Source: an uncultured Selenomonadaceae bacterium
GTDB lineage: Bacteria; Bacillota; Negativicutes; Selenomonadales; Selenomonadaceae
Assembly: GCA_945637225.1 (NCBI GenBank)
Contig: CALZDE010000105.1
Span: 1-7,134, forward strand
Length of the DNA: 7,134 bases
Direction of reading: 5' to 3'
Shown here: positions 4,653 to 7,134 of the stretch, piece after piece
Layout of the letters: each line of letters opens with the position of its first letter
Position numbering within the stretch: the first letter of the stretch is position 1
Translations under genes and position numbers: made by a program
Notes under the pieces: generated by a model
What the model saw: the letters and a program-made list of their open reading frames with translations, nothing else
Databases searched by the model: none
Told to the model about the DNA's origin: nothing

Positions 4653-5774
4653 TCATACCGTAAAAATAATTTTCTTTCTATACAATATCTCTGCCGGAAT
4701 TACAAAACACATAAACCACAAACCAGCATAAATGAGGGCTGCCAATGACGCATCTGGTATAAAGCCCTTCAATATAAGCCATAAGCCATCATATAGATTT
4801 CCCTCACCAAATGGCACGCACAGAAAAATTCTTATAACTACACCAGATAAAACGTAAACTCCTAATGGATTTCTGCCAACTGCCAAAAAAATACCAAAAA
4901 TTCTCTCTACTATGCCATAATTGTAACTGAAATAAGTCAAAACAGAAAGCACAAGCATGTCTATTCCCGCCATGATAAGTACGTAAGGCGGAGTCCACAA
5001 AGGCTTGCTGATAATATCAAGCATACTCCAAAGACCGCCAAGAACAAGCAGAATTACACCGCCTGCCAGCATTTTAGTCAGCCCTGCTTCCATCTGCCAC
5101 TTATCCCGCAAAAGACTTCCTGCTACGATACCCAAAAGCACCGAAGCCGTACTGCACAAGGTACCATAAAGCCCCTCAGGGTCAAACGCCGCCCCGCAAT
5201 AATTATGTTCTGCCCCAGGAAATACGCTGTCAACAGCAGTACTGATGTTATTTAACTGGTCAAAAGGAGCTGATGGATTATACAGATGATATCCCAGTGA
5301 AGAAAGTGCCATCAGTATAAAAGCCATCGCCAAAAGCTTCAGATTATCACGCAGGAAGTAAAAAATCAGCATAGCAAAGCCGTAAGAAAGTGCCAGTCTC
5401 TGCAATACCCCCATAAGCCTGCCATGAGTAATCCACATGTCATAAAGCTCGTTAGTGCCAAAGCCCTGTACAAACATCAGTGCAAATATACCACCGCAAT
5501 GATTATATATAAGACCTACCACAAAAAGTATCAGCACACGCTTCAAAAGTCTCCATTGCCAGCCATACTGAAAACCGCTTTTAGAAAGTGCCATCGAAGC
5601 ACCCATAATAAAAACAAAGCTTGGAAAAGCCACATCAGCCAAAGTTATTCCTTCCCATGGCTTATGCACCAATATAGTATAAGCCACACTTTCATCAGGC
5701 TGGAAATTAACCAAAATCATTATAGCAATTGTCAAGCCACGCAATATGTCAAGAGATGAAAGTCTATTCCCCAT
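4653..5774 (-). CDS. Heparan-alpha-glucosaminide N-acetyltransferase-like membrane acyltransferase (DUF5009/COG4299)
   Basis: A 373-residue multi-pass membrane protein of the HGSNAT-like family (COG4299, sometimes called NagX). The human member moves an acetyl group from acetyl-CoA across a membrane to glucosamine; the bacterial substrate is probably an envelope or imported amino sugar, but is not shown here. Family marks: RLSSLDILRGL (4-14), MILVN (19-23), then LVHKPWEGITLADVAFPSF (35-53) with His37 aligning to the presumed acetyl-carrying histidine, FIMG (55-58), GRLMGVLQRLALSY (118-131), and GRNPLGVYVLSG near the C-terminal helices. About ten hydrophobic segments are visible. The frame extends to an ATG at 5787-5789, but that lacks a ribosome site; GGAG at 5784-5787 is nine bases before the ATG at 5774, giving a normal family N-terminus. 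First gene of the probable three-gene operon, with a clear promoter 30 bases upstream. Confidence 0.88.
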   Translation of the reverse strand: MGNRLSSLDILRGLTIAIMILVNFQPDESVAYTILVHKPWEGITLADVAFPSFVFIMGASMALSKSGFQYGWQWRLLKRVLILFVVGLIYNHCGGIFALMFVQGFGTNELYDMWITHGRLMGVLQRLALSYGFAMLIFYFLRDNLKLLAMAFILMALSSLGYHLYNPSAPFDQLNNISTAVDSVFPGAEHNYCGAAFDPEGLYGTLCSTASVLLGIVAGSLLRDKWQMEAGLTKMLAGGVILLVLGGLWSMLDIISKPLWTPPYVLIMAGIDMLVLSVLTYFSYNYGIVERIFGIFLAVGRNPLGVYVLSGVVIRIFLCVPFGEGNLYDGLWLILKGFIPDASLAALIYAGLWFMCFVIPAEILYRKKIIFTV

Positions 5775-5804
5775 GTAACACCACTCCATAAATAATATAT
5801 ATTA

Positions 5805-5833
5805 AGTATACTATTTTCCCGTTTAAAAATCAA
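5805..5833 (-). promoter_or_regulatory. Promoter of the acyltransferase operon
   Basis: On the minus strand: -35 TTGATT (5828-5833), a 17-base spacer, -10 TATACT (5805-5810). Transcription should start near 5798, leaving a 24-base leader before the ATG at 5774. Its -35 lies inside the spacer of the divergent promoter for the CPCC gene. Confidence 0.75.
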
Positions 5834-5850
5834 TCTATATATGATACAAT
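5822..5850 (+). promoter_or_regulatory. Probable promoter of the CPCC zinc-ribbon gene
   Basis: An extended -10, TGATACAAT (TG at 5842-5843, TACAAT at 5845-5850), with a weak -35 TTTAAA at 5822-5827 and a 17-base spacer. Transcription should start near 5857, 28 bases before the ATG. The -35 falls within the spacer of the operon promoter on the other strand. Confidence 0.55.
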
Positions 5851-5884
5851 AAAGGTAATATTTTATAAAAGAAAGGTGTCTCTT

Positions 5885-6076
5885 ATGAATAAAAATAATT
5901 TACCTTGTCCCTGCTGTGAAAGTCTCGTACTAGAGGAAAGCGGAGAATATGAAATCTGTCCTGTCTGTGGCTGGGAAGACGACCCTGTGCAGAGAAAAGA
6001 CCCTGATTTTGCTGGCGGAGCCAATGAATTAAGCCTCAATGAAGCCCGAAAAGCATTTTTAGCAAAAACCGAATAG
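5885..6076 (+). CDS. CPCC-family cysteine-rich zinc-ribbon protein
   Basis: A 63-residue cytoplasmic protein with a four-Cys zinc ribbon: C8-P-C10-C11 and C25-P-V-C28-G-W30-E-D-D-P34. This is the signature of the CPCC family of small cysteine-rich proteins (PF14206-like), including the conserved GGAN then SLNEARKAF tail (44-58). Cys8/Cys11 and Cys25/Cys28 probably bind zinc; the function is unknown. A slightly longer frame would start at a GTG at 5876, but that codon overlaps the ribosome site GAAAGG (5871-5876); the ATG at 5885 is eight bases after it and gives the expected N-terminus. The gene is monocistronic, divergent from the acyltransferase operon with interleaved promoters, and ends at a terminator hairpin seven bases past its stop. 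Confidence 0.87.
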   Translation: MNKNNLPCPCCESLVLEESGEYEICPVCGWEDDPVQRKDPDFAGGANELSLNEARKAFLAKTE

Positions 6077-6082
6077 AGAAAT

Positions 6083-6134
6083 TCCCCACAAAAGTCATTT
6101 TTTATAATACGACTAATGTGGGGATTTATTTTCG
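6083..6134 (+). terminator. Intrinsic terminator between convergent CPCC gene and purF
   Basis: TCCCCACA (6083-6090) pairs with TGTGGGGA (6117-6124); after a 2x2 internal loop a further 4 bp form (6093-6096 with 6111-6114) around a 14-base loop. TTTATTTTCGTT follows. It ends the CPCC transcript. On the minus strand the hairpin is followed by ATTTCTCTATT, so it may also act as a weaker stop for purF, 118 bases beyond that gene. Confidence 0.75.
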
Positions 6135-6242
6135 TTAATTCTTTAAATAAATAGCCCTTCTCAGCTACATCAAGCATATGAACGCATTCTACACCGTCCA
6201 CAGCTCTTTCTGTAATAAATAATTCTAAATCGAAAAAATCAA
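6125..6242 (-). other. Coding-like stop-free stretch behind purF, possible gene remnant or small gene
   Basis: One minus-strand frame entering from just after the purF stop is open from about 6248 down to 5863. The part before the CPCC gene translates to sensible-looking protein, for example DFFDLELFITERAV followed by DGVECVHMLDVAEKGYLF, with typical codons of the neighbourhood (GAA, TTA, GAT, GTA). There is no ATG at its beginning; GTG at 6199-6201 and ATG at 6175-6177 are the only starts, neither with a good ribosome site. It then runs antisense through the terminator and CPCC gene, where its sequence is clearly non-coding. It may be a decayed gene fragment or chance. I do not recognise it. 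Confidence 0.25.
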
Positions 6243-7134
6243 TTATTCTTTACCGCTCCAGCAATAGGTGCAGACCTTGCTCTTGTCAAGACCGATAGCT
6301 TCAAGTGTACCCTCTAATGACTGATAGCCCAGAGAATCAAAACCAAGCTTTTCGCAAATAGTCTTTAAAAGACACTTGCCACGCTCAGTATTTGCATCAG
6401 CATACTCCTCTAAATGCTTCTCGCCTTCCTCACCCTCTAATTCCAAAATGGTACGACGGGCAATCAGCTCCTGCTCAGACTTGCTGGCAGAGAAATTCAG
6501 ATACTTACAGCCATACATAATAGGAGGGCAGGCAGAACGCATATGCACCTCTTTAGCACCGAATTTATAAAGAAAATCTACTGTTTCACGAAGCTGAGTA
6601 CCGCGAACAATAGAGTCATCCACGAATAAAAGCTTCTTTCCCTTAATCAGCTCATTCACAGAAATCTGCTTCATCTTTGCTACCTGATTACGGATATTCT
6701 GAGTAGTTGGCATGAAGGAACGGGACCATGTAGGAGTATATTTTATAAAAGGACGGGCAAATGGTACACCGCTCTCCTGTGCATAGCCAATTGCATGAGG
6801 AGTACCGGAATCGGGAATACCAGCTACATAGTCAAGGTCAGGAATACCATCACGCTTTCTTTCATCACGTGCCATGATACGGCCATTGTCACAGCGCATT
6901 ACCTCTACATTCTTGCCCTCATAAGTAGCACTTGGATAGCCATAGTAGGTCCACAGGAAAGCACAAATCTTCATTTCTTCCCCTGGAGCTGCCAGCTGCT
7001 CAACACCATCAGCAGTAATGGAAACAATCTCCATTGGGCCAAGCTCACTGTGATACTCGTAACCAAGCTTCATAAAAGCAAAACTCTCAAATGTCGCACA
7101 ATAGCCATACTCACTCTTGCCAATGATGACAGGC
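6243..7134 (-). CDS. purF: Amidophosphoribosyltransferase PurF, C-terminal part (5' end outside window)
   Basis: The first committed enzyme of de novo purine synthesis, converting PRPP and glutamine to phosphoribosylamine. The frame is open to the window edge, so an ATG at 7071-7073 is internal: the preceding PVIIGKSEYGY is PurF-like. About 297 residues are visible. The glutaminase domain with its N-terminal Cys nucleophile is mostly missing; the phosphoribosyltransferase domain is complete. Motifs: GIPDSGTPHAIGYAQESGVPF (about 6765-6827), KYTPTWSRSFMPT, the PRPP loop FVDDSIVRGTQL (about 6594-6629), and CPPIMYGCKYLNFS (about 6486-6527). Cys residues at ICAFLW, YGCKY and CTYCW align with the four iron-sulfur ligands of Bacillus-type PurF, so a [4Fe-4S] cluster is likely. 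Differences from the textbook sequence are YYGYPSATYEG instead of YFARPDS and VRGTQ instead of VRGTT; I recall these in Clostridia-type homologues. Any regulatory leader lies outside the window. Confidence 0.93.
   Translation of the reverse strand, partial: PVIIGKSEYGYCATFESFAFMKLGYEYHSELGPMEIVSITADGVEQLAAPGEEMKICAFLWTYYGYPSATYEGKNVEVMRCDNGRIMARDERKRDGIPDLDYVAGIPDSGTPHAIGYAQESGVPFARPFIKYTPTWSRSFMPTTQNIRNQVAKMKQISVNELIKGKKLLFVDDSIVRGTQLRETVDFLYKFGAKEVHMRSACPPIMYGCKYLNFSASKSEQELIARRTILELEGEEGEKHLEEYADANTERGKCLLKTICEKLGFDSLGYQSLEGTLEAIGLDKSKVCTYCWSGKE

Noticed and set aside
5424..5759. 111-residue plus-strand frame inside the acyltransferase gene
   Set aside because: Antisense shadow of a well-supported membrane protein.

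Overview
The window reads as ordinary chromosome of a low-to-moderate GC bacterium, most likely Bacillota. Support comes from strong AGGAGG-type ribosome sites, AT-rich intergenic DNA with sigma-A-like promoters, a YjfB-type small protein, a CPCC-type small zinc ribbon, and Clostridia/Negativicutes-like PurF and phosphofructokinase variants. I lean towards Negativicutes or Clostridia but cannot fix the genus. There are no RNA genes, CRISPR arrays, insertion sequences or phage genes that I can support.

Layout, left to right. A plus-strand pair encodes an AIM24/TIGR00266-family protein (61-855) and a YjfB-family small protein (885-1070), closed by a strong hairpin terminator at 1083-1117. This pair converges on a minus-strand DUF805-like membrane protein with a long Lys/Glu-rich tail (1127-1660). 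The 250-bp AT-rich gap 1661-1910 holds two divergent promoters: one for the DUF805-like gene and one for an orphan 68-residue coiled-coil protein (1911-2117) that has its own terminator. Next, on the minus strand and with its own terminator, is a 6-phosphofructokinase (2257-3333).

Upstream of it on the same strand lies a probable three-gene operon, transcribed right to left from a good promoter at 5805-5833. It encodes a heparan-alpha-glucosaminide acyltransferase-like membrane protein (4653-5774), an unrecognised 115-residue protein (4278-4625) and a secreted DUF4163/DUF3298-type protein (3486-4226). No strong terminator separates this operon from the phosphofructokinase gene, so read-through is possible. 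Divergent from the operon, with interleaved promoter elements, is a 63-residue CPCC zinc-ribbon protein (5885-6076). The window ends in the C-terminal two-thirds or so of amidophosphoribosyltransferase PurF on the minus strand (6243-7134, start outside the window).

Functionally, the recognisable core metabolism is glycolysis (phosphofructokinase) and de novo purine synthesis (PurF). The acyltransferase operon points to envelope glycan modification plus a secreted partner. The AIM24-YjfB pair and the orphan coiled-coil protein are functionally obscure. Five starts (DUF805-like, DUF3298, acyltransferase, CPCC, and the retained phosphofructokinase start) were decided from Shine-Dalgarno placement, and four of them differ from the longest open frame. 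I found no clear new multi-gene system. The most interesting items are the mixed active-site signature of the phosphofructokinase, the small uncharacterised genes, the phased GCTAA motifs upstream of the phosphofructokinase gene, and a coding-like stop-free stretch behind purF.
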